A stretch of 64,000 nt of DNA. It comes from Nisaea nitritireducens. Its GTDB lineage: Bacteria; Pseudomonadota; Alphaproteobacteria; Thalassobaculales; Thalassobaculaceae. The DNA lies in contig NZ_JACZFS010000031.1 of NCBI RefSeq assembly GCF_014904795.1, positions 1 through 64,000 on the forward strand, read 5' to 3'. The notes under the pieces are model-generated. The model searched no databases. It was not told where the DNA came from and saw only the letters and a program-made list of their open reading frames with translations. Below are positions 9,767 to 19,300 of this stretch, piece by piece. Both the position numbers and the translations under genes were made by a program. Positions within the stretch are counted from its first letter, which is position 1, and every line of letters starts with the position of its first letter.

Positions 9767-11110
9767 ATGACGGTGCAAGCATTCCTCGACCAGGCATTTC
9801 TGGACAAAGTCTCCAACAAGAGCGCGCGGATAGGCGTGATCGGGCTCGGCTATGTCGGCCTGCCCCTGGCGCTGGCCTGCCTGAAGGCCGGGTTCCGGGT
9901 GATCGGCTACGATATCGACGGTGCCAAGATAGCGGCGCTGACGGCGGAGCGGTCCTATCTGCCGCATATCCCGGTGGACGGGCTTGGCGCGCAGATTGCG
10001 GCGGGGGATTTTCTGGCGACGGCAGAGATCGCTGACCTCGGCGATGCGGATGCGGTGCTGATCTGTGTGCCGACGCCGCTGACCCCTGAGCGCGATCCGG
10101 ACCTGCGCTATGTCCGCGATACCGCCGCCGCGCTGGCGCCGGTGCTGAAACCGGGCGCGCTGGTGGTGCTGGAATCGACGACCTATCCCGGCACCACCGA
10201 CGAGGTGCTGCGGCCAATTCTGGAAGCCACCGGGCGCCGGGTTGGTGAGGACCTGTTCCTCGCCTTCGCGCCGGAGCGGGAAGATCCCGGCAACGCGCAT
10301 TATTCCATCGGCCGTATTCCGAAAGTGGTCGGCGGTGTCGACGAGGCTTCCGGAACGCTCGCCGTGGCGCTCTACAGCGCCGTGCTGGAAAAGGTCGTGC
10401 CGGTCTCGAGCGCCGCGACGGCGGAGGCGGTGAAGATCACCGAGAATGTATTCCGGGCGGTGAATATCGCGCTGGTGAACGAGTTGAAGGTAATTTACGG
10501 CGCCATGGATATCGATGTCTGGGAAGTCATCGAGGCGGCCTCGACCAAGCCCTTCGGCTACATGCCGTTCTATCCGGGCCCGGGCCTCGGCGGGCACTGC
10601 ATTCCGATCGACCCGTTCTATCTTGCCTGGAAGGCCCGCAGCGTTGGCCAGTCGACCCGCTTTATCGAGCTTGCGGGCGAGATCAACCGGGCGATGCCGG
10701 ATTATGTCATCGACCGGCTGCGCGAGGCGGTGGACCGGCAGTCGGGCAAGGGCCTGAACGGCGCCGACATCCTACTGATCGGCATGGCCTACAAGAAGAA
10801 CGTGGCGGACCAGCGCGAAAGCCCGGCCCTGACCATTCTGGAGAAGCTCCGGGCGGCGGGAGCGCAGGTAGGCTTCCACGATCCATGGATTCCGGAAATC
10901 CTGCCATCACGGGAGTTCGGCATGCTTGCGGGGGGCAAGAGCGAGGCTCTGACGGCTGAGCGCCTTGCTGCGGTGGATGCCGTGCTGATCGTCACCGATC
11001 ACGACGATGTGGATTACGGGCTGCTGGCGGAGCATGCCAGGCTGGTTGTGGACACGCGCAACGCGATGAGGGCACGCGGTCTGACCGGCGACTATATCGT
11101 TTCGGCCTGA
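9767..11110 (+). CDS. nucleotide-sugar dehydrogenase, UDP-GlcNAc 6-dehydrogenase type (WbpA-like)
   Basis: This enzyme is expected to oxidise the C6 hydroxyl of a UDP-hexosamine to the uronate using two NAD+. The 447-aa protein has the Rossmann motif GLGYVGLPLA near residue 25 and the catalytic-cysteine loop PGPGLGGHCIPIDPFY near 276. It also has the C-terminal sequence GMAYKKNVADQRESPA, which is typical of the WbpA/WecC branch rather than UDP-glucose dehydrogenases. All key residues are present, in contrast to the paralogue at 36684. It is followed by an epimerase on the same strand, suggesting synthesis of a UDP-hexosaminuronic acid for a surface polysaccharide. Confidence 0.92.
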   Translation: MTVQAFLDQAFLDKVSNKSARIGVIGLGYVGLPLALACLKAGFRVIGYDIDGAKIAALTAERSYLPHIPVDGLGAQIAAGDFLATAEIADLGDADAVLICVPTPLTPERDPDLRYVRDTAAALAPVLKPGALVVLESTTYPGTTDEVLRPILEATGRRVGEDLFLAFAPEREDPGNAHYSIGRIPKVVGGVDEASGTLAVALYSAVLEKVVPVSSAATAEAVKITENVFRAVNIALVNELKVIYGAMDIDVWEVIEAASTKPFGYMPFYPGPGLGGHCIPIDPFYLAWKARSVGQSTRFIELAGEINRAMPDYVIDRLREAVDRQSGKGLNGADILLIGMAYKKNVADQRESPALTILEKLRAAGAQVGFHDPWIPEILPSREFGMLAGGKSEALTAERLAAVDAVLIVTDHDDVDYGLLAEHARLVVDTRNAMRARGLTGDYIVSA

Positions 11111-11274
11111 CGGGTATGCCTTGCCAAATCGATATAATTGCATGGTTTCGCACCACAAGCTGCGCGGCACGCTCTAGTAATACGAGATCGGTTTCGAGCC
11201 ACCACTCGTCCATCTTGTGATATGCGGCGAGTTATGTTGAAGATGATGTTGAAATTCAACGGAGATCAAAATCA

Positions 11275-12291
11275 ATGGTGAAAAACAGCGCGCCTGGGAT
11301 CGCGGTGGTCACCGGTGGCGGCGGTTTCATTGGTAGCCACATGGTCGACCTCCTGCTGGCTCAAGGCTTCCGGGTGCATGTGGTCGATAATTTCTCCGGC
11401 GGGCACCGCTCGAATTTGAAGCATCATGCGGACAATCCGGAGCTCAAGATATTCGAGGCCGACATCCGGGACATCGGGTCCATCAAACCGGCCTTTGAGG
11501 GTGCGCGGTTCGTATATCACTTCGCTGGCATAGGGGACGTCGTGCCATCGATCGAGCAACCGATTGAGTATATGGCGACAAACGTGCAGGGCACGGTTCA
11601 TGTCCTCGAATGCGCGCGGGCGGCAAATGTCGAGAAGTTCGTTTATGCAGCCTCGTCATCCTGCTACGGGCTCGCGGACACGCCGACAATCGAATCTCAC
11701 CCGGCACGGCCTGAATATCCATACGCTTTGAGCAAGTACCAGGGTGAGCAGGCGGTGATGCACTGGCATCAGGTTTACGGACTGCCGGCCAATTCGGTCA
11801 GGATCTTCAACGCCTACGGGACGAGGGTCCGAACCACGGGAGCCTATGGCGCGGTTTTCGGGGTCTTTCTTCGGCAAAAACTCGCGGGGAAGCCCTTTAC
11901 CGTTGTCGGTGACGGCACGCAACGGCGGGATTTCATATACGCATCCGATCTGGCGCGGGCATTTCATGCGGCGGCTCTGACAGAGGCAAGTGGCGAGATC
12001 TACAATGCCGGCGGAGGCAACCCACAATCGATTAACCGGCTTGTCGAGCTGATCGGCGGCGAGGTGGTTTACGTCCCAAAACGTCCTGGAGAGCCGGACG
12101 TTACATGGGCCGACAACTCCAAGATTCAGGAGGAGCTTGGGTGGACACCGCAAGTGTCCTTCGAAGATGGTGTGGCCCGCATGCTCGCCGATATCGAACA
12201 CTGGAAAGACGCCCCGCTCTGGGATCCGAGTTCGATCGCGGATGCGACAAAGTCATGGTTCGCCTATCTGGGTGATGGCGCCAAAGCCTAG
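11275..12291 (+). CDS. NAD-dependent epimerase/dehydratase (WbpP/GalE-like)
   Basis: This is an extended short-chain dehydrogenase acting on nucleotide sugars, 338 aa. It has the TGGGGFIGSHM nucleotide-binding motif at residue 14, the catalytic serine region AASSSCYG and the YPYALSK (YxxxK) pair. The C-terminal substrate domain includes GDGTQRRDFIYASD. It most resembles UDP-hexose or UDP-HexNAc 4-epimerases. It probably acts with the upstream dehydrogenase. Its stop codon overlaps that of the convergent protease gene (CTAG). Confidence 0.88.
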   Translation: MVKNSAPGIAVVTGGGGFIGSHMVDLLLAQGFRVHVVDNFSGGHRSNLKHHADNPELKIFEADIRDIGSIKPAFEGARFVYHFAGIGDVVPSIEQPIEYMATNVQGTVHVLECARAANVEKFVYAASSSCYGLADTPTIESHPARPEYPYALSKYQGEQAVMHWHQVYGLPANSVRIFNAYGTRVRTTGAYGAVFGVFLRQKLAGKPFTVVGDGTQRRDFIYASDLARAFHAAALTEASGEIYNAGGGNPQSINRLVELIGGEVVYVPKRPGEPDVTWADNSKIQEELGWTPQVSFEDGVARMLADIEHWKDAPLWDPSSIADATKSWFAYLGDGAKA

Positions 12292-13346
12292 GCAATGTCC
12301 GTATTCAGGTAAGCGTAGAAACCAATGCCTTCGAAACGAAAGCCATCAAGGTTCATAACGGCAGTTTTCTCATCACTATCGGCCGTAAAGAAATGCCCGC
12401 CTGTAACGGTATTAAAAAATCTATAGATGGGTTCCGTTGACGCCGTGTCTTCGTCAAAAGCACGAAACCCAACCCCCTCAAAACCGAACTCCTCCATCAA
12501 CATAACTTGTGATTTTTCTTCTTCATTTGCCGTAAAGAAATGACTTCCAAGAGTTTTGTTGAAAAATCGATAAATAGGAACAGACAGCTCAACGTCCGTC
12601 GCGGCCTGGGACAGGGCCTCAAACCCAACCCCTTCCGACTGGAAAACAGAAGCCGCCACAACACTGTCTTTTTCTGTTACTTCCGCAGTAAAGAAATGCC
12701 CGCCAACTGAGTCATTCAGAAATCGATAGACATCTATTTTTTCAATATTTGACGCTCCATAAATTGCTTCAGCCGCAGCGATATCATCAGCTTGAAGGCC
12801 GGATACGTCGCTATTGTAAAATTCATTCATCAACGCGTCGGTAATGGACGTGTGACCGATGCCTATCGCATGGCCAATTTCATGGGTGGTTACATACACG
12901 AAGTCGGTTTGTGAGGACGGTGAATTGCCCCCTGTGGACCAGTTTTCATCTCGGTCAAGCCTGATGACAACCCGATCAAGTGGGCCGCTTGAAGGAACGA
13001 TCGCAGCGCCAAGCGTACCGCCTTCCCCATCGATATTCGCCCAACCTATTCGAATGTCTACATCGGATGAATCGGAAACCAATTTAAACTGAACATTCGC
13101 TACATCTTCCCATGCAGAAAAAGCTGATGTGACATCGGTTTGAAAGGCTTCTTCGGTAATGAAGGAATCAAAATCAGCAAACTGATTGCCAAAATTGGAT
13201 TCTGCAAAACTATAGGTAACTGTCCCGCCTGTGGTTTGGGCAACCTGGCTGCCGCCCCATTTCTGACCATAAATTCTGAACGATTCGGTAAAGAAATTCA
13301 CAATGTTGGATCCATTTGTGAAAGGCGGCGATGTCGTGTCATCCAA
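12288..13346 (-). CDS. matrixin-like zinc metalloprotease with three C-terminal DUF5648-type repeats
   Basis: Residues about 30-205 are an M10-type protease domain with the zinc motif HEIGHAIGIGH and, shortly after, ALMNEFY, a Met-turn-like segment. Three repeats of about 45 residues follow (from about 206, 258 and 306). Each has the pattern YRFxN...GxHFFTA...EK...EGVGF, matching DUF5648-like repeats. No N-terminal signal peptide is seen. The start appears to be TTG, since no in-frame ATG or GTG exists between the upstream stop and this codon. Secretion by a type I system such as that at 1833 is an inference. Its AT content is higher than that of its neighbours, hinting at transfer. Confidence 0.8.
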   Translation of the reverse strand: MDDTTSPPFTNGSNIVNFFTESFRIYGQKWGGSQVAQTTGGTVTYSFAESNFGNQFADFDSFITEEAFQTDVTSAFSAWEDVANVQFKLVSDSSDVDIRIGWANIDGEGGTLGAAIVPSSGPLDRVVIRLDRDENWSTGGNSPSSQTDFVYVTTHEIGHAIGIGHTSITDALMNEFYNSDVSGLQADDIAAAEAIYGASNIEKIDVYRFLNDSVGGHFFTAEVTEKDSVVAASVFQSEGVGFEALSQAATDVELSVPIYRFFNKTLGSHFFTANEEEKSQVMLMEEFGFEGVGFRAFDEDTASTEPIYRFFNTVTGGHFFTADSDEKTAVMNLDGFRFEGIGFYAYLNTDIA

Positions 13347-13835
13347 GGATGATCCAGAAAGAGTAAATAGCGAGAAAACATTATTTTATTCAAGAACTCT
13401 CAGGTGCTTGTTCGTTTTTCTTGTTCTCCTCTCCTGAATCATTCGCACACTCGAACCAAACGTCGCCCGCTTGAAGGTTCCCAATCTCGCGAGCAATGAT
13501 TTCACAATTATGGGCTTTCGCACGCTGGAGAGCAGATCAATCATCATCGATTTTGTGTGACTGCAGATGAAAAACAAGCCTAGGTCACATATCCCTATCC
13601 TGGATTCCCGCCATCTAGGGTCCTGTAACCCGCTTCATCTGAGCACATTCTATGATGATGGTGCACCTAGACCAGACGGGTTTCGAGCGGTCGATGCACA
13701 AAGAAGCGGGCAGACCACTGGTGACGCCTTTCCTCGTTTTCATAAAATCGCCACACGGCGCGGTTTGACCGGCGCCCCCGCCGACATGCTATGGGAGAGG
13801 GGTCGAGCAGAATTAAGATCGCCCGGAGCCGCACC
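13347..13835. other. intergenic stretch, no supported gene
   Basis: Nearly 490 bp separate the protease start from the oxygenase start. I see short reading frames, such as a 63-codon one at 13386-13577 on the minus strand, but none has a good ribosome-binding site, recognisable sequence or consistent codon use. Only a weak promoter-like pair at 13765-13794 stands out. Confidence 0.5.
13765..13794 (+). promoter_or_regulatory. possible sigma-70 promoter of the oxygenase gene
   Basis: TTGACC at 13765-13770 is followed after 18 bp by CTATGG at 13789-13794, a pair close to the alphaproteobacterial housekeeping consensus. It lies about 42 bp before the likely ATG at 13836. It is a pattern match only. 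Confidence 0.3.
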
Positions 13836-14471
13836 ATGGAACTGAAATTCGATTCCCGCACGGATATTCTCGAGGTCTTCCCGACCCGGTTGTTCATGTT
13901 TGCCATCGACGGCTGCGCGCCGCTCAATGACGCCCTGAAAGCCGCCGTCCTGACCCGTGAGGTATCAGGCGAGACGAATGCCGGTGGCGTCGTCGGCGGC
14001 TGGCGCTCCAGCGGGGATCTGTTTGAGTGGCCGGACAAGGGCGTCGACACCATCCGGCAGACCGCTCTCGGCGCCGTCCAGGCCGTGGTGCCGCAGATCG
14101 CTGGCAGGGACTGCACATTCGATGTCCGGCTCTCCGGTTCGGCAACGGTTCTGCGTTACGGCGCTTACGAGAAAAGTCATCTGAAACCGGGGCATCATCT
14201 GACGATGATTTATACGGTCGAAGCGGGCGATGCGCCCAATGCCGACGCGCCGGAGAGCGGCACCATCGAGATCGACGATCCGCGCGGCGCCGCCTGTCTT
14301 GCAGGACTGCCGATAGACCCTGTTGGTAGCCCCATGCTGGTGGCAGCCAAGAATGGCCAGCTCACGGTCTTCCCGAGTTGGCTCACCTTCCGCACAAACC
14401 CGTATTACGGGGATGGCGAGCGGATCACGCTGACACTCGCGGCGGAAATCCTGAACCTGAAGCGATCCTGA
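13836..14471 (+). CDS. putative 2OG-Fe(II) oxygenase-like protein with altered metal site
   Basis: The 211-aa protein resembles the small 2-oxoglutarate/Fe(II) oxygenases typified by TIGR02466. It has LFPT-like VFPTRLF near the N-terminus, KPGHHLTMIYTV, ESGTIEIDDPRG, a GQLTVFPSWL strand and a final RITLTLAAEI strand. In family members as I know them, FPSWL is followed by a histidine that binds iron; here the sequence reads TFRTNPY. The distal ligand therefore seems replaced, and the protein may be inactive or use another metal geometry. I chose the ATG at 13836 because the similarity to other members begins there. An in-frame ATG exists 45 bp upstream. Confidence 0.7.
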   Translation: MELKFDSRTDILEVFPTRLFMFAIDGCAPLNDALKAAVLTREVSGETNAGGVVGGWRSSGDLFEWPDKGVDTIRQTALGAVQAVVPQIAGRDCTFDVRLSGSATVLRYGAYEKSHLKPGHHLTMIYTVEAGDAPNADAPESGTIEIDDPRGAACLAGLPIDPVGSPMLVAAKNGQLTVFPSWLTFRTNPYYGDGERITLTLAAEILNLKRS

Positions 14472-14474
14472 TTT

Positions 14475-14852
14475 TCAGACGGAAATATTGACCAGAGAGC
14501 CGCGCTGCAGATCTTCGGCGAGGGCAACCCGCTCAGCTCCCTCTGCCTCGGACAAAGCACGGCGGCGCTGGTCGGCACGATCGGAGGCGGCGGAAGCAGC
14601 GCTCTGCGCATCGCTCAAATCGGCCTCGCGCCGGGCGACGGCATCCTCTGCGGAACGCAGCGCGGACTGGGCTTGCGTCACGGCGGCACTTTGCTGACCG
14701 GATGAGCCGAGAACCGCGGTTGCGGCAACCGCCGCACTGTTTTCCGCCGCAACAGGTGCGCCGGATTCCGTGGGCGAGCTTATCTGCCCCGTTCCATTGC
14801 GGTTCAGGGTACTGAGTTGAGGCGCTATCGAAGCCGTCGCAGTGATGGCCAT
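14475..14852 (-). CDS. hypothetical alanine-rich coiled-coil protein, 125 aa
   Basis: No family is recognised. Residues 1-55 are low-complexity (Ala/Ser/Thr). Residues 58-115 form a strongly predicted coiled coil rich in Ala, Glu, Arg and Gln, and the protein ends LVNISV. It has no cysteines, aromatic residues, signal peptide or membrane span. The composition is reminiscent of small flagellar or envelope-associated proteins, but nothing specific supports that. It is convergent with the oxygenase gene, with only 3 bp between stop codons, and no terminator is evident there. Confidence 0.6.
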   Translation of the reverse strand: MAITATASIAPQLSTLNRNGTGQISSPTESGAPVAAENSAAVAATAVLGSSGQQSAAVTQAQSALRSAEDAVARREADLSDAQSAASAASDRADQRRRALSEAEGAERVALAEDLQRGSLVNISV

Positions 14853-14984
14853 TTCTGGATGTCCGGTTCCGGCCCGCCGGGGCGGGGCTTCCCTTCGATA
14901 TAGGCATGAATGTAGCCGATTTCAGCCTCTCCGTCGACGCGCTCCCTTGACACTGCCCCCACACCGTCCGACAAGGGTTTTGCT

Positions 14985-15182
14985 GACGGTTCCCGCCCTT
15001 TCATTCGGAGGGGGGGATCAAAAGGGAACGCGGTCGGTTCGGCGTGTCTGCCGGATCAAGCCGCGGCTGCCCCCGCAACTGTAGCCGGCGAGCGGTCTGT
15101 CCCGAAGCCACTGGACGCAGGATTTCCTGCATCCGGGAAGGCGGACAGAACGTTATGACCCGGCGAGCCAGGAGACCTGCCG
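14985..15182 (+). ncRNA. cobalamin (adenosylcobalamin) riboswitch
   Basis: The 5' UTR of cobW shows the conserved parts of the cobalamin aptamer in order. The closing strands are GGTTCCCGCCCTTTC and AAAAGGGAACGCGGT, then the core segment CTGCCCCCGCAACTGTA (15067-15083), the B12-box-like AAGCCACTGG (15106-15114), GGGAAGGCGG and the 3' segment GAGCCAGGAGACCTGC (15165-15180). It lies about 118 bp before the cobW ATG, on the same strand. It should shut off cobW-cobN-cobO when the coenzyme is abundant. No strong terminator hairpin was seen between it and the gene, so control at translation initiation is possible. Confidence 0.92.
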
Positions 15183-15299
15183 TCAGCATCGTCGCCCGCC
15201 TTGATCCGGGGTGTGATCAGGGCACGGTCTTCCGTTCGGTGACGAGAGCGCAACGCACCGGTCCAAGGCATAATGCCGTGGAAGGCCCAGGAGACAGAC

Positions 15300-16328
15300 A
15301 TGACAGAGAAGATCCCCGCCACCGTTATCACCGGCTTTCTTGGCGCCGGCAAAACCAGCCTGATCCGGCATTTGGTCGAGCATAACGGCGCCCGCCGCTT
15401 CGCCTTCATCATCAACGAATTCGGCGATCTCGGCGTCGACCGGGAGCTGCTGACCGGCTGCGGCATCGAAGGCTGCAGTGACGATGACGTAGTGGAACTT
15501 GCCAACGGTTGCATCTGCTGCACCGTAGCGGACGATTTCCTGCCCGCCATCGAAGCCATCCTGGCCCGTCCGGAGCGCCCCGATCACATCATCATTGAGA
15601 CCTCCGGCCTCGCCCTGCCAAAGCCGCTGGTGAAAGCCTTCGCCTGGCCGGAGGTGCGTACCCGCATCACCGTCGACGGTGTGGTCACCGTGATCGACGC
15701 AGCCGCCGTTTCCGAAGGCCGTTTCGCCGACGACCACGACGCGGTGCAGGACCAGCGCACGGCGGACGAGTCCCTCGACCATGAAAGCCCGCTGGAAGAG
15801 CTGTTCGAGGAACAACTTCAATGCGCCGACATGGTCGTCCTGAACAAGACCGACCTGCTGGACGAGGCGGGCCTCGCGAAAGTGCACGAAATCGTTGCGC
15901 CCTACCTCAGGAGCGCGGTGAAGACCGTCACCAGCGCCCATGGCCAACTCGGCGCGGATGTACTGCTCGGCCTTGGCGCGGCAGCGGAAGACGATCTCGA
16001 CAGCCGCCCCTCGCACCATGACGACGGACACGAGCACGACCACGAGGATTTCGACAGTTTCGTGCTGCCGCTCGGCGTGGTCGATGACGCGGAAGCTCTT
16101 GAGGAACGCATCATCGCCGCCGTCGAGAGCCACGACATTCTGCGCGTAAAAGGCTTTCTCGATATTCCGGGCAAGCCGATGCGGCAGGTTATCCAGGGCG
16201 TCGGCCCGCGCATCCAGCGCTATTTCGACCGCGACTGGCAGGCCGGTGAAACACGCGCTTCAAGGCTCGTGGTAATCGGTCATCACGGGCTCGACCGGGA
16301 CGCCATCGCCAGCGCCATCTCCGGATAA
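15300..16328 (+). CDS. cobW: CobW, GTP-binding metallochaperone of cobalamin synthesis
   Basis: This is a P-loop GTPase of the COG0523 family, thought to deliver cobalt to the CobNST chelatase. Walker A (GFLGAGKTS) is near residue 11, the family metal-binding CxCC appears as GCICCTV near 72, and NKTD near 182. A His/Asp/Glu-rich loop (HHDDGHEHDHED) lies around residue 240, before the C-terminal CobW domain. The ATG at 15300 is chosen over one 27 bp upstream because AGGAG sits 7 bp before it. The gene directly follows the cobalamin riboswitch and precedes cobN. Confidence 0.95.
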   Translation: MTEKIPATVITGFLGAGKTSLIRHLVEHNGARRFAFIINEFGDLGVDRELLTGCGIEGCSDDDVVELANGCICCTVADDFLPAIEAILARPERPDHIIIETSGLALPKPLVKAFAWPEVRTRITVDGVVTVIDAAAVSEGRFADDHDAVQDQRTADESLDHESPLEELFEEQLQCADMVVLNKTDLLDEAGLAKVHEIVAPYLRSAVKTVTSAHGQLGADVLLGLGAAAEDDLDSRPSHHDDGHEHDHEDFDSFVLPLGVVDDAEALEERIIAAVESHDILRVKGFLDIPGKPMRQVIQGVGPRIQRYFDRDWQAGETRASRLVVIGHHGLDRDAIASAISG

Positions 16329-16358
16329 TTCCACCGAACCGCACAAGGCGGAGGCTCC

Positions 16359-19300
16359 ATGCATCTCCTCGCGGCAACTCCCGGCTCGGTCACGGACGGC
16401 AGCGAAGCTGTCGATCTCGGCCAGACGCCGGGCGACATCCTGTTCCTGAGCGCGGCGGACACCGAACTCGCCTGCCTCGCGCAAGGCTATGCTCAGGTCA
16501 CGGCGGACCACGATGGACCGTTCCCCAGCCTGCGGCTGGCGAACCTGATGCAGCTCGGGCACAATCTCTCCGTTGACCTCTATGTCGAAGAGATGGCCGT
16601 CCACGCCAAGATGATCGTGGTCCGGGTGATCGGCGGCACCGGGTACTGGCCCTATGGCGTCGAGCAGCTCGCAGCGATCTGCCGGAAGAAAAAGATCCCG
16701 CTCGCCTTCCTGCCCGGTGACGATCAGCCGGACCCGGAGCTGACCGGGTATGGCAGCCTCGATACCGCTGCAACACAGCGGCTCTGGCGCTACATGATCG
16801 AGGGCGGGATCGGCAATGCCGCCGAGGTCATCCGTTTCGCCGCCAGCCTGATCGGAACGGAAACCGAGTGGCGTGAGCCGGCACCTCTGCCAAAGGCGGG
16901 ATATTACCTGCCCGGCATGGCTCATCCGTCTCTGGAAGAGGTACTGGCCGCGTCTGAACCCGGCGCGCATCCGGCGCCTATCGTCTTTTATCGGGCACTC
17001 GTACAGGCCGGCAACACGGCTCCGGTGGATGCATTGATCGAGGCGATGCGGTCTGAGGGTCTGGCCCCGGTACCAATCTTTGCCTCCAGCCTGAAGGACC
17101 CGGTCTCCGCCGGTCTTGTGCGTGGTGCCATCGAACAGGCACCGCCGGGCGTGATCCTGAACGCCACCGGATTTGCGGTCTCCAAACCGGGCGCACCAGG
17201 GACCGAAACCCCATTCGATGGTGGCGATTGCACGGTGCTGCAGGTGATCTTTTCCGGCGGCAACCGGGAGAATTGGGAAACCTCGACCAACGGCCTTTCC
17301 GCCCGCGATATCGCCATGAACGTGGCCCTGCCGGAGGTCGACGGCCGGGTGCTGGCCCGCGCCGTCTCCTTCAAGGCGGAAGCCCGCCGGGATGAAGCGA
17401 CTGAATGCTCCCTCGTCACCTATGAGCCAGTGCCGGATCGTATCACCTTCACGGCGAAGCTCGCGGCGGCGTGGGCCCGCCTGCGCGCTACCGATGCGAA
17501 AAAGCGCAAGCTGGCGATCGTGCTGGCCAATTACCCGAACAAGGACGGGCGGCTCGGCAACGGCGTCGGGCTGGACACCCCGGCCGGGACCGTCACCGTG
17601 CTGCGGGCGCTGGCCGAGGCCGGGTACGGCGTGCGCGATATCCCGATCAACGGCGATGCCCTGATCGGCCGGCTCTCCGTCGGGCCGACAAACGATCTCT
17701 CCGACCGGGCCTCCCGCAAGGGCGGCGCGCTGCTGTCACTTGCCGATTACAAGCTGGCCTACGCAAGGCTCCCGGAGACTGTCCGCACCGAGATCGAGGA
17801 ACGCTGGGGGCCACCCGAAAGCGATCCTTTCGTCTCCGGCGATGCCTTCCGGCTTTCGGTCCTCTCCCTCGGCAACGTGCTCGTCGGCATCCAGCCCGCG
17901 CGTGGGTACAATATCGACCCGACGGCGAGCTATCACGACCCGGACCTGGTCCCGCCACACGGATATCTCGCCTTCTATATCTGGCTGCGCGAGCAGTTCG
18001 GCGCCCATGGCGTCGTCCATATGGGCAAGCACGGCAACATGGAATGGCTGCCGGGCAAATCGCTGGCCCTGTCCGAGAGCTGCTATCCCGAGGCCGTGTT
18101 CGGTGCGATGCCGCATCTCTATCCCTTCATCGTCAACGATCCGGGCGAGGGAACGCAGGCGAAACGCCGCTCCGCCGCCGTCATCATCGACCATCTGACA
18201 CCGCCGCTGACCCGGGCCGAGAGCTACGGCCCGCTGAAGGAACTGGAAGCGCTGGTAGACGAATATTATCAGGCCGCCGGGGTCGATCCGCGCCGCCTGA
18301 AACTCCTGTCGGAGCAGATCCTGGAGAAGATGGCCTCCATCGGTCTCGACAAGGATCTCGGCCTCTCCGACCGGGACGGCGAGGCGGAGAAACTGAACCG
18401 GCTGGACGGTTATCTGTGCGAGTTGAAGGAACTGCAGATCCGGGACGGGCTGCACATCTTCGGTGCCGCACCGGAAGGCCGCCTGCTGGACGATCTGCTG
18501 ACCGCGCTGGTCCGCGTGCCGCGTGGCCAGGGCGAGGGCGGAGACGCTTCCCTGCAACGGGCGCTGGCACGTGACCTCGGGCTTGAGCTGGATGGTGAGC
18601 CTTTCGACCCTCTGGCCGCCGATATGGGCGCGCCCTGGGAAGGAGCACGCCCGGACGCGCTTGCCGCTGTTGATGACCAGTTCTGGCGAACCCATGGTGA
18701 CACCGTGGAGCGGCTGGAACTGCTGGCGCACGATCTCATCGCCGGGCGCCGGGAAGCCGCGCCCGAATGGGAGCGCACCGGCGCCGTGCTGGAAGCGGTC
18801 GACACTCATCTCCGCCCGACCGTCACAAGTTGCGGCGATACGGAACGCGCGGGCCTGCTGACCGGCCTCGCCGGGCGCTTCGTTGCTCCCGGCTCCTCCG
18901 GCGCGCCGACACGCGGACGGCCGGATGTGCTGCCGACGGGCCGGAATTTCTATTCCGTCGATACCCGCGCGGTGCCAACCCCGGCCGCCTGGCAACTCGG
19001 CTGGAAATCGGCCTCCCTGCTGCTCGAACGCTACCGGCAGGAGAACGGCGCCTGGCCCGAGCGGCTGGCGATCTCCGCCTGGGGCACCGCCAACATGCGG
19101 ACCGGCGGCGACGATATCGCCCAGGCCCTCGCCCTGATGGGTGTGAAGCCGGAATGGGACGTCGCCAGTGGCCGCGTCACCGGTTTCGAGATCCTGCCCA
19201 CCTCCGTGCTCGACCGGCCACGTATCGATGTCACCTTCCGGGTCTCCGGCTTCTTCCGCGACGCTTTCCCGTTCCAGATCGACCTCTTGGACAGCGCCGC

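Noticed and set aside
13386-13577. Possible 63-aa gene in the protease-oxygenase gap
   Set aside because: No ribosome-binding site or similarity was recognised, and codon use is not distinct from noncoding sequence.
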